From IMG/VR virus record IMGVR_UViG_3300025636_000001, positions 1-64,000 of that record: a stretch of DNA of 64,000 nt; one strand, written 5' to 3'. A program made the position numbers and the translations under genes. This document shows positions 32,622-41,400 of this stretch, piece after piece; within the stretch, counting starts at the first letter, position 1; the number at the start of each line of letters is the position of its first letter. This stretch comes from a virus. A model generated the notes under the pieces. It ran no database searches. It saw nothing but the letters and a program-made list of their open reading frames with translations, and was not told the origin of the DNA.

Positions 32622-33602
32622 ATGAGCAAAAATATTTTTATGCCTAGGGAAAACATAATGCCCTATGAATACCCGTCCTTACTTGATTATAAGGATGCTA
32701 TAAGACACTCTTATTGGATAGATACAGAGTACAACTTTACAACTGATATTGATGACTTTAAAACTAAAGTTTCAGATGAAGAACGTGAAGTTATTAAAAA
32801 AACAATGCTTGCTATTGCTCAAATTGAAGTTAATGTCAAAACCTTTTGGGCTGATCTTTACAAGAGAATGCCTATCACAGAAATTGGAGATGTTGGAATG
32901 ACATTTGCAGAATCTGAAGTAAGACACAAAGATGCATACGCAAGACTTCTTAGAATTCTAGGATTAGAAGAAGAATTTAAAACGGTTGTTGAGATACCTG
33001 CTATTGCTGGAAGAATTAAGTACTTAAAAAAGTACTTAGATGGTTCACGTAGTAGAGATGATAAGATGTACACTAAATCAGTACTTCTATTTTCTTTGTT
33101 TATTGAACATGTAAGTTTGTTTAGTCAATTCTTAATTATGATGTCCTTCAACAAAGAAAGAAATTTATTTAAAGGTATTTCCAACGTAGTTGAAGCAACA
33201 TCTAAAGAAGAAGATATTCACGGTAACTTTGGTGCAGAACTTATCAATATCATTAAAGAAGAAAACCCAGATTGGTTTGATGAAGAATTTAATGATTTAA
33301 TTTATTCAGCATGTAAAAAAGCATATGATGCTGAGTGTAGCATATTAGATTGGATCTTTGAAAAAGGAGAACTTGAGTTTTTACCAAAGCAGACTATATA
33401 TCACTTTATAAAAAACAGGTTCAATAACTCTTTAGCTAAAATTGGAATGAATCCTATATTTGAAGTTGACACCAATTTATTAGAGTCAACAAAATGGTTT
33501 GAGGTAGAAATTACAGCAACCAAAGAAGGAGACTTCTTTTACAAAAAACAAATTGATTACAACAAAAAGTCCAAGGCAATAACCGAGGATGATTTATTTT
33601 AA
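32622..33602 (+). CDS. nrdB: ribonucleotide reductase class Ia, small subunit (R2)
   Basis: 326 residues. Iron ligands and radical site are visible in order: Asp in FWADLYKRMP, Glu and His in AESEVRHKDAY with the Tyr of the same segment as the radical tyrosine, Glu in FSLFIEHVSLFS, and Glu/His in SKEEDIHGNF. With NrdA it reduces ribonucleotides to deoxyribonucleotides for phage replication. The gene begins a two-gene unit after a terminator. Class I enzymes need oxygen, which fits an aerobic aquatic host rather than the anaerobic gut. Confidence 0.93.
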   Translation: MSKNIFMPRENIMPYEYPSLLDYKDAIRHSYWIDTEYNFTTDIDDFKTKVSDEEREVIKKTMLAIAQIEVNVKTFWADLYKRMPITEIGDVGMTFAESEVRHKDAYARLLRILGLEEEFKTVVEIPAIAGRIKYLKKYLDGSRSRDDKMYTKSVLLFSLFIEHVSLFSQFLIMMSFNKERNLFKGISNVVEATSKEEDIHGNFGAELINIIKEENPDWFDEEFNDLIYSACKKAYDAECSILDWIFEKGELEFLPKQTIYHFIKNRFNNSLAKIGMNPIFEVDTNLLESTKWFEVEITATKEGDFFYKKQIDYNKKSKAITEDDLF

Positions 33603-33616
33603 TAAACCAACAAATT

Positions 33617-35242
33617 ATGGAATACAAAAAATATTATTGGCTTAATGATGATAGCCGTACTTTTTTATCAAGGGGTTATATTTCAGAAACTCCAGAACAA
33701 AGAATCAAAGATATTTCTATTAAAGCAGAAAAATATTTGAATATAAAAGGCTTTGCAGAAAAGTTTGAAAACTATATGGCTAAAGGATATTACTCTTTGT
33801 CAACACCAGTTTGGATTAACTTTGGTAAAGCAAAAGGTTTACCTATCAGTTGTTATGGATCTAACGTTGATGACAACTTAGATAGTATCTTAAATGCTGG
33901 CCGTGAAATTGGAATGATGTCTAAATACGGAGGAGGTACTTCTGTATACTTAGGTAACATTAGACCTAGAGGTACAAAGATAACAACAGGTGGAACTGCA
34001 GATGGTCCTGTGCATTACGCTAGAATCTATGATACTGTAGTAGATGTATGTAAACAATCTGAGGCTCGTAGAGGTGCATGTGCTGCTTGGTTACCTGTAG
34101 AGCATCCTGATGTTTTAGAATTTTTAGAAATAGGTGGAGAAGGTAATCCTATTCAAAATCTACAATTTGGTATTACAGTAACAGATAAGTGGATTGAAGA
34201 AATGAAAGAAGGGGATTCTGATAAACGTAAGATTTGGGCTAAGATTATTCAAAAAAGAAATGAGTTTGGATTTCCATATATTATGTTTAAAGATAATTCT
34301 AATAATAATTCACCATATAAAGAATTAGGTTTAGATATTACAGCATCTAATTTATGTTCTGAGATTCAATTACCAACTGATTCATTCAATTCATTTGTAT
34401 GTTGTTTAGGTTCAATCAACTTATTGCATTGGGATGAAATTGTTAAAACAGATGCTATTGAAACTTACACTTTATTCTTAAATGCTGTTATAGATGAATT
34501 TATTACAAAGTCTAAAACAATGCCAGGTATGAGCAGAGCATACAACTTTGCAAAAGATCATAGAGCTGTTGGTTTAGGTGTAATGGGATGGCACTCTTAT
34601 CTACAGTCTAAGCTGATTGAGTTTGAATCAATGGAAGCTAAATTCTTAAACACAAGTATATTTAAAACAATTAAAGATAGATCTGAGGTAGCGTCCAAAG
34701 AACTATGTGAAGTTTATGGTGTAGAGTCAATTAGAGAAGGTTATGCAAATACTACATTAGTAGCTATTGCACCCACTAAATCAAGTTCATTTATTCATGG
34801 TCAAGTTTCTATGGGTATTGAACCAATTAAATCTAATTACTTTATCAAGGATCTTGCTAAGTCAAAGACTATATATAAGAATTCATTCTTAGAGTGTGAA
34901 TTAGCTAAGTATGATATGAATACTCCTCAAGTATGGGAAGACATCTTGAAAAAAGATGGAAGTGTGCAACACTTAGACTTTCCAACAAAAGCTGTATTTA
35001 AATCATTCATTGAGATTAGCCCTAAAGAAATAATTATTCAAGCGGGTGCTAGACAAAAGTTTATTGATCAAGCACAGTCATTAAACTTAATGATTCATCC
35101 AACAGTGCCAGCAAAAGATATTAATCAATTGTATTTATTTGCACATGAATCAGGAGTTAAGACTTTATACTATCAATTTAGTATGAGTTCTGCTCAAGCA
35201 TTTTCAAGAAATATTCTTGAATGTGCTAGCTGTGAAGGATAA
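33617..35242 (+). CDS. nrdA: ribonucleotide reductase class Ia, large subunit (R1), lacking the ATP cone
   Basis: 541 residues, well short of the usual 750 or more because the N-terminal ATP-cone (allosteric activity) domain is missing. Catalytic residues present: C79 (SCYG), N245-C247-E249 (SNLCSEI), the CC pair at 262-263, and the C-terminal redox pair ECASCEG (C536, C539). Loss of the cone suggests the enzyme escapes dATP feedback inhibition, a common phage change that keeps dNTP supply high. Follows NrdB by 14 bases and ends at a strong terminator. Confidence 0.93.
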   Translation: MEYKKYYWLNDDSRTFLSRGYISETPEQRIKDISIKAEKYLNIKGFAEKFENYMAKGYYSLSTPVWINFGKAKGLPISCYGSNVDDNLDSILNAGREIGMMSKYGGGTSVYLGNIRPRGTKITTGGTADGPVHYARIYDTVVDVCKQSEARRGACAAWLPVEHPDVLEFLEIGGEGNPIQNLQFGITVTDKWIEEMKEGDSDKRKIWAKIIQKRNEFGFPYIMFKDNSNNNSPYKELGLDITASNLCSEIQLPTDSFNSFVCCLGSINLLHWDEIVKTDAIETYTLFLNAVIDEFITKSKTMPGMSRAYNFAKDHRAVGLGVMGWHSYLQSKLIEFESMEAKFLNTSIFKTIKDRSEVASKELCEVYGVESIREGYANTTLVAIAPTKSSSFIHGQVSMGIEPIKSNYFIKDLAKSKTIYKNSFLECELAKYDMNTPQVWEDILKKDGSVQHLDFPTKAVFKSFIEISPKEIIIQAGARQKFIDQAQSLNLMIHPTVPAKDINQLYLFAHESGVKTLYYQFSMSSAQAFSRNILECASCEG

Positions 35243-35281
35243 AACTATCATTAAGACGTAAAAAGACTTTTAATGCTAGTT

Positions 35282-35329
35282 AAAACAAACAAAGACCGGT
35301 CATATAATGTGGCTGGTCTTTCTTGTTTT
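35282..35329 (+). terminator. long perfect terminator after nrdA
   Basis: Core stem AAAGACCGGTCA (35291-35302) with TGGCTGGTCTTT around TATAATG, extended by AAAACAA (35282-35288) with TTGTTTT (35323-35329). One of the strongest hairpins in the window. Confidence 0.9.
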
Positions 35330-35388
35330 ACATTCTTAAAAGTTGTATATTATTATATAAATACTTATGTATATTTTAATATAATATT

Positions 35389-35589
35389 ATGAAAGAATTA
35401 CTTAATAGCATTACTGATACCCGTATGGTTTATCTTTTAATGTCAATTGTTTTATTGACAGGTTATTTTTTTCAATCATGGAGTGTAGTAATATTTGTAA
35501 CATTTATGTTAAACGTTGGTGTATGGACGGGGTTTTGTCCTAGCAAATGGTTCTTTGCTAAATGTGGTTTTAGAAAAGCTGATTTATAA
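35389..35589 (+). CDS. small two-span membrane protein, DUF2892-like
   Basis: 66 residues with two hydrophobic helices (about 12-30 and 31-48) and a Cys-containing C-terminus (GFCPSKWFFAKCGF), a layout like the DUF2892/YgaP membrane family. It starts the signalling operon after the strong terminator; a TATATTTT box at 35370-35377 may be part of its promoter. Overlaps the kinase gene by one base. Function unknown; may assist the membrane kinase. Confidence 0.6.
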   Translation: MKELLNSITDTRMVYLLMSIVLLTGYFFQSWSVVIFVTFMLNVGVWTGFCPSKWFFAKCGFRKADL

Positions 35590-36869
35590 TGAAAGCACTT
35601 TCAGGTTTATCAATTAACTCTAAAATATCTTTAGGAGTTGCTTTAGTTATCATGATGACATTCTTCATGGTGCAGACCTGTATTGTTTTTGGTTTATGTG
35701 AGCCTTCATTAGAATTAGCTAAATTTGGCTGGGGTTGTGTAGTGTTTTTCATGCCCCCTTTTTTTAAAGTTGTGCAAGAATTTGTCAGCAACATTAAAAG
35801 AAAAGAAGAAAATATAGATGTTTATTTAAATGCTATTGATAAATCTAATCTAGTTGTTATACTGAACATTGATGGTTATGTTTTAGAAGCAAATCAAAAC
35901 TTTTGCTCAGTAATGGGGTATCAAGAAAAAGATTTAAAAAATAAGCTTCACAAAAATTTAGTACCTAAAGAATATAATGAAAGTAAAGAATACTTTAACT
36001 TTTGGAAAACATTAAAAGAAGGTAAAAGTATAACTGGTGAATTTGAACGTATAGGGAAAAATGGAAAAAGTGTTTGGTTATTTGGTAATTATACCCCTAT
36101 TCAAAATAAAGCAGGTAAATATACTAGGGTCTTAAAAATAGCAACTGATATAACAACTCAACATGAGGCTGAGATAATAGTAAATCAAAAGAATACTTAT
36201 TTAGAATATGCAGCAAAAATCATACGTCATGATATGCACAGTGGTATCAATACTTACTTACCAAGAGGAATTAAGTCCCTTAACCGCAGACTTAGTCAAG
36301 AAAATATTAAAGATCTAAAAATAAGTGCTCCTTTAAAATTAATAAGTGATGGTTTAGATCATACACAAAAAGTTTATAAGGGTGTATACGAGTTTACAAA
36401 TCTTGTTAAAGAGAATGCACAGCTTACCACTGAACAAAATGATGTAACTGAAATACTAAAAGATTATCTAAGACTAACAGCTTACAAAAACAGCGTTATC
36501 TTATCTGATGACTTACCTAAAACATTGGAAATAAATAGAGCTTTATTTTGCACAGCTGTAGATAATTTTATTAGAAATGGATTAAAGTATAATGATAGTG
36601 GTACAAAATGGGTTAAGATTTATCTTGAATCAAAAATTATAAATAGCAAAACAAAAAACTTTATTGTTATTGAAGATAATGGTAGAGGTATTACAGGTGA
36701 AGAATTTACAAAATTATCAAAACCATACATACGTAAAGAAGATCAAAGTGAAACTGGAACTGGATTAGGATTAAATATTTCTATTGCAATTTTAGAAGAG
36801 CATGGGTTTAAAGTTCACGCAGAAAAAAAACAAAAAGATAACGGTACAAAAATATATATAAGGTTATGA
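35589..36869 (+). CDS. membrane sensor histidine kinase with PAS domain
   Basis: 426 residues, complete. Two membrane helices (about 13-36 and 45-62) with almost no periplasmic loop, so sensing is intramembrane or cytoplasmic. PAS domain about 80-190 with FWKTLKEGKSITGEF and SVWLFGNYTPI, the pattern of PAS domains in chemoreceptors and BdlA-like proteins, many of which bind haem or flavin. Phosphoacceptor region IIRHDMHSGI with H214; N-box DNFIRN (325-330); G1 DNGRG (363-367); G2 GTGLGLN (390-396). All catalytic elements present, so it should be active. Overlaps its receiver by four bases. Confidence 0.92.
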   Translation: MKALSGLSINSKISLGVALVIMMTFFMVQTCIVFGLCEPSLELAKFGWGCVVFFMPPFFKVVQEFVSNIKRKEENIDVYLNAIDKSNLVVILNIDGYVLEANQNFCSVMGYQEKDLKNKLHKNLVPKEYNESKEYFNFWKTLKEGKSITGEFERIGKNGKSVWLFGNYTPIQNKAGKYTRVLKIATDITTQHEAEIIVNQKNTYLEYAAKIIRHDMHSGINTYLPRGIKSLNRRLSQENIKDLKISAPLKLISDGLDHTQKVYKGVYEFTNLVKENAQLTTEQNDVTEILKDYLRLTAYKNSVILSDDLPKTLEINRALFCTAVDNFIRNGLKYNDSGTKWVKIYLESKIINSKTKNFIVIEDNGRGITGEEFTKLSKPYIRKEDQSETGTGLGLNISIAILEEHGFKVHAEKKQKDNGTKIYIRL

Positions 36870-37300
36870 TAAATACATTGATGTTGATTGATGATGAGAA
36901 TCTCTTTCATTTAGTGTTTGAAGATGCATGTTCAATGCTAGATATAGCATTATCAATACAATCACTAGACAGTAGTGATGAAGCAGATAAAATGTTTAAA
37001 AGTTGGTTTCCAGATAATGATGAGGAAAAACCTGAGTGTGTCTTTGTGGATCTAAATATCATTGGTTCTAGCTTTGATGGCATAGAAATGATTAGGAAAA
37101 TAAATCAGGATTATGGTAATGGTTGTGTTATTGGAATTATTTCTAGTAGTTCAGATCAAGAAGAAATTGAGAAAGCCAAAGCAGTAGGTGCTCAGTTTTG
37201 GATTATTAAGTCTGATGACATTGAACCAAGACTGGAAGAATTTCATAAAGATTATGAAGGGTATGTTAGTAAAACAAATCCTTTCAAAGTATACAGATGA
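36866..37300 (+). CDS. stand-alone receiver (response regulator)
   Basis: 144 residues, a complete CheY-like receiver: acidic pair D9/D10 (LIDDEN), phosphoacceptor D62 (FVDLNI), the Ser position near 93 (GIISSSS) and conserved K115 (IIKSDD). There is no output domain, so signal would pass by protein contact, as with CheY/Rcp1-type regulators. The ATGA overlap with the kinase gene and another with the next gene make translation coupled, so the cognate pair is secure. Confidence 0.9.
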   Translation: MINTLMLIDDENLFHLVFEDACSMLDIALSIQSLDSSDEADKMFKSWFPDNDEEKPECVFVDLNIIGSSFDGIEMIRKINQDYGNGCVIGIISSSSDQEEIEKAKAVGAQFWIIKSDDIEPRLEEFHKDYEGYVSKTNPFKVYR

Positions 37301-37869
37301 TAAGCTCTAAACATACAATCAAAGAAGCTTTAGAAATAGCTAAAAATAAAAAAGTTTACATAGAAGGAAACTTTACAAAGCTATTAAATGAAACTTCTGA
37401 TAAAGAAGTTAAAAGCTACATTGATTTATGTAAAGAAAAAGATTTACAGAACAGAAAGAAAAGATTACAAATAACTAAACAAGTTCAAAAGCAAAATAAA
37501 GATCTTGAGTCAGCAGCTAAAGAAAATGAAAAACTTGTTGTTGATTTGAAAAAGGCTTTAAAAGAAACTGAATCAGCAAAAAAAACTGCTGAGGATAGTA
37601 TGGATAAAGCTTTACAGGATCTAGAGGTTGTTCAAAAGAAAAGTCAATTTGAACTTATTGGTACTATTGTAAGAGTTGCTTTATGGGTTATAGGTGGTGT
37701 TGGTATACTAACAACCTTGATGTATGCAGTAGCTTTAATGAATGATGTAGATACTCAGATAATCGGTAGTACCTGGTCTAATATGTTTGGTATACTCCTA
37801 ACTAATGCTTTCTCTATTGTAGGGACCATTATGGGTGTAAAGTATGCCACAGATAATACAAAGGAATAA
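37297..37869 (+). CDS. coiled-coil protein with two membrane helices
   Basis: 190 residues. The N-terminal 50 residues are charged and helical, then a long Lys/Glu/Ala coiled coil (about 55-125), then two membrane helices (about 127-150 and 160-182). The C-terminus is short. Coupled to the receiver gene by a four-base overlap. The cytoplasmic coiled coil would be available for the receiver to bind, and the C-terminal membrane hairpin is holin-like. No family recognised, so lysis or transport function is inference. Confidence 0.7.
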   Translation: MISSKHTIKEALEIAKNKKVYIEGNFTKLLNETSDKEVKSYIDLCKEKDLQNRKKRLQITKQVQKQNKDLESAAKENEKLVVDLKKALKETESAKKTAEDSMDKALQDLEVVQKKSQFELIGTIVRVALWVIGGVGILTTLMYAVALMNDVDTQIIGSTWSNMFGILLTNAFSIVGTIMGVKYATDNTKE

Positions 37870-38453
37870 TGAAAAAGTATTTTAAGAATTTACAGACACT
37901 GCTTATAGTAGTTCTGGTTGTAGTTATATTACTAATGAGAAGTTGTTCTGGTAAGTCAGAACCTGTTGAACCTGTTATTATAACAAACGTTGAAGTCAAG
38001 TATGACACCATCACTGAATATGTACCTGAGTACATCCCTAAGCTTATCACAAAAGTGGAGTATGTACATGACACAGTAGTTAGAACACAACCTATTGATA
38101 CAGTAGCAATACTTAAAGATTATTTTGCTACATATGTATATGAAGATCGTCAAAAGTTAGATAGTCTAAACATAACTATCAAAGACTCGGTAACTCAAAA
38201 CAAAATTATATCAAGGTCTATAGCTTATGATCTTATATATCCCACTACTACTATTACAAAAGAAATCTACTTAAACAATAGAGAGTTTTATTATGGTCTA
38301 AACCTTAACGGTAAATCAGATCAACTAAACTACTTAGGTGGAAGTCTTTTATATAGAACTAAAAGCAAGCAAATATATAGTATTGGTTTAGGTGTTAATC
38401 AAAACATGGAACCTGTTATATCAGCCGGATTATACTGGAAAATAGGAAAATAA
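37869..38453 (+). CDS. membrane-anchored envelope protein, spanin-like
   Basis: 194 residues. An N-terminal single membrane helix (about 10-27) with no signal cleavage or proper lipobox, then an extended periplasmic region rich in Val/Thr/Tyr/Glu, and a C-terminal block of alternating aromatic/hydrophobic residues (SIGLGVNQ, ISAGLYWKIGK) resembling outer-membrane beta strands. Such layout could bridge inner and outer membranes. Gene start overlaps the preceding stop by one base. No family certain. Confidence 0.65.
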   Translation: MKKYFKNLQTLLIVVLVVVILLMRSCSGKSEPVEPVIITNVEVKYDTITEYVPEYIPKLITKVEYVHDTVVRTQPIDTVAILKDYFATYVYEDRQKLDSLNITIKDSVTQNKIISRSIAYDLIYPTTTITKEIYLNNREFYYGLNLNGKSDQLNYLGGSLLYRTKSKQIYSIGLGVNQNMEPVISAGLYWKIGK

Positions 38454-38482
38454 AAAAGGAAGACTTTTACATCTCCCTCTTT
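38454..38482. terminator. weak terminator between converging units
   Basis: AAAGG/TCTTT and AGA/TCT arms with an internal bulge around a CTTTTACA loop, between the plus-strand signalling operon and the minus-strand giant genes that converge here. Imperfect, so only suggested. Confidence 0.35.
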
Positions 38483-38484
38483 AG

Positions 38485-41400
38485 TTATTTTATAAAGAAA
38501 TTATTTAGCTGAATGTAATCTTGCCACTTCTTAATTGTATAGAGAATTGGTACTATATCCATAAATTCTTTACCTACTTTTAATTTACCGGCTCTTCTAC
38601 CTCTCTGATAGTATACGTCTTTATTATAATACCAGTCATCTTCATTACCTGTGACCATGTATTTAATACCGCTTGTTCCATAATCCCAAGATGCATCTAT
38701 AAGCCCTCCCATTTCACCAAGAGTTCTTGTTATAGCAAAGGGGCTATCAAAGAATTCAACAGTTTGTGTTAAACCACTAGAACTAGGTACAAATATTAAT
38801 AATTCTTTTTTAGTTCTATCTGCTTGATAGCGTGCAATATTTTTAAGCTTCTTTACAAAATCACTATCATCATCATCACTTAATAGTATTGAATCAAATA
38901 GATTAATTATTAAAAATGTTAAACCAATTGTAGCTAACTCACCATTAAATCTATGAACATTTAATATTTTGTTTTCTATTCTTTGTCTTTCAGATTCACT
39001 TATTTCTTTATCATTATTTAACCTTGCTATACTGTCTATGTAACCTTGAACAGTCATACCTTTATTAAGATCCCCTTTAAGTTTACCTAGACCAGCTTCA
39101 CTCATGTACTTTACAAATGACCACCAAGATCTAATCCTACCTTCCATCCAACCTAAGTTTTCATCAAAATATTCCCTTTGATATCTCGCTCTTATTGCTG
39201 GAGCAACCCACTTATGAAATTGAAATAATAATTTACCAACATAAAGTTGTTGTAAAACAACCTTATCTTCAGCAGCATAGTTACCATGAATTTGTTTATT
39301 TACTTCACGTATTTTCATACGCAGATCATATCTAAACTTATCATTGTATTCACCAACCTCATCATAAAGCATATTACCTTGCTCATCTTTTTTAATGTTG
39401 TTACCTTTTAGAGCTTGCTTAAATGTTGGAATTTCTTTTTTAGGTTTTATTATTGTTGTAAATCCTTCTTTTAATTCTAATTTTTGATCTCCACTAAATT
39501 CAAATGCATCATATAAACTTAAGATTTCACCAGTGTCTTTGTTTAATATATAGGTGTCCATTACTATTGCCATACCTATTTTAGTTTGAACATTATATTC
39601 AGCTGCATCCTGTAACAAATATCCAAACTCTTTAAATCGGTCATAATAACTTTTACCTGTTCTATCAGTAACACCACCAGATTCCCTTAAATCTCCTTTA
39701 TTATCCATCATTCTAAAGAGATCAACAAAACCTTCAAACTTACTTGTTGGTTCATATGGATCATACCTACCGCTACTTCTAACAGCAGTAACATCATGGG
39801 CTGTTCTTCTAATAAAATCTGGAATAGCTCTGGTATTAAATTCTTTACTTGCTCTTATATAAGCATCTCTTGCAAAGAATCTTTGACCCATTACTTCAAT
39901 ACCATTATTAACCCTTGCAATAACGTAGTTATTAAAGTTACCAAAAACGTTAAATGCAACATAACTTAAAGAAGTCCATCCTAAAACGCCATCAATGATT
40001 TTTTCAAATTGATTTTTAGTCATATCATCTGAATCATAGAATACCATTTCCATGAATTTTTTTGCAGCCTCTTTAGTATTACGTGCTTTTTGATCAGCAG
40101 GTGTATCATCAACACTACGACCACCTGTTAATTTTTTAGCTTTTCTTGCAACTTTCTTAACTGTTGTAACTCTTTTACTATATTCTCTTTTATTAATTAC
40201 TTCTTGAAAAGCCAACATTGTTTCTTCAACACCACTCATGACTTCATAGTTTTCAGCCATTGCAGCGTATTTCATTATAGCTTCCGTCAAATCATAACTT
40301 AACTCTTCTGCTGCAGGTTTAGACCTTACGGCAACCAGTTCAGATTCCAGTTTTTGTAATTTTTTTAAATAGCTTTGAGAAGTTGCAGCTGTTGAATTAC
40401 CATATTGATTTTTAAGCTCAGCTATTTTATTTTCAATAGCTTCAACATCTTCAGCTTGTCTAAGATTTCCAGTATACATTATTGGTATACCATCAACCAT
40501 TTCACCCTTTTCATTTACATTAACCTTTGTAAGTCTTGTTGTTGTAGAAAAGAATTCTTTAGTATTAGTTTTAGTTGCTGCCCAAAGAGCTTTAGCACCT
40601 GTAGGTTTATTTTTAGCATAACTTGAGAAATTACCACGGACTCTTGGTGATTTACCATACATGTAACTACCAACACCATCAGGTAACTTATCATTAAGAT
40701 CTTTCCACAATGCAGTATAAGCTATATAATAAGCTTTTCTAGCTGACGCTAATGCATCAGTTTGTGGAGCATCCATTATAGCTCTATACTTATCACTAGT
40801 CATAATCTGACCTGACTTAGATGTTTCTAAAATTTCTACATATTCTTTTTTAGGAAAAACACCTTCTTTCTCTACAACCTTTCCTGTAAATACACCATCT
40901 TTCATTATAGCTTGGTTGTACTTAACTACATTATAATATTTATTATAGTACATCTCTTGTTCTTTCCCTTTAGAACCATTGTATACCCAGCGTCCATTAT
41001 CTAGTTGTATTTCATTTTTATTTCTTGCATTTATAAACTCAGAATTATATGTATGATATTCACCAGTTTCAGTTGTACCATCATCATTTACAACTTCAGC
41101 TTGCATAAACTTTCTATACTCTTGTTTCTTTCTATATAACTCTTGATTAAAAGCAATATCTTCAGGTTTAGCTTTTGATATATCACCAATAGGTCTATAC
41201 ATAATCATCTCACCGTTAGAGTCACGTAGTGATTTATATAAAGCATTAAACTTATCATAGTATTGAGGACCTATTTTTTTAACTAGCTCCCCTGTATGTA
41301 CACCATTTTCATCAAGTTCAATCATGAACTCATAAATTTCTTTAGCATTTTTACCTGGAGATAATTTAGCTAACCTTGATGCATACAAAACAAAAGACTT

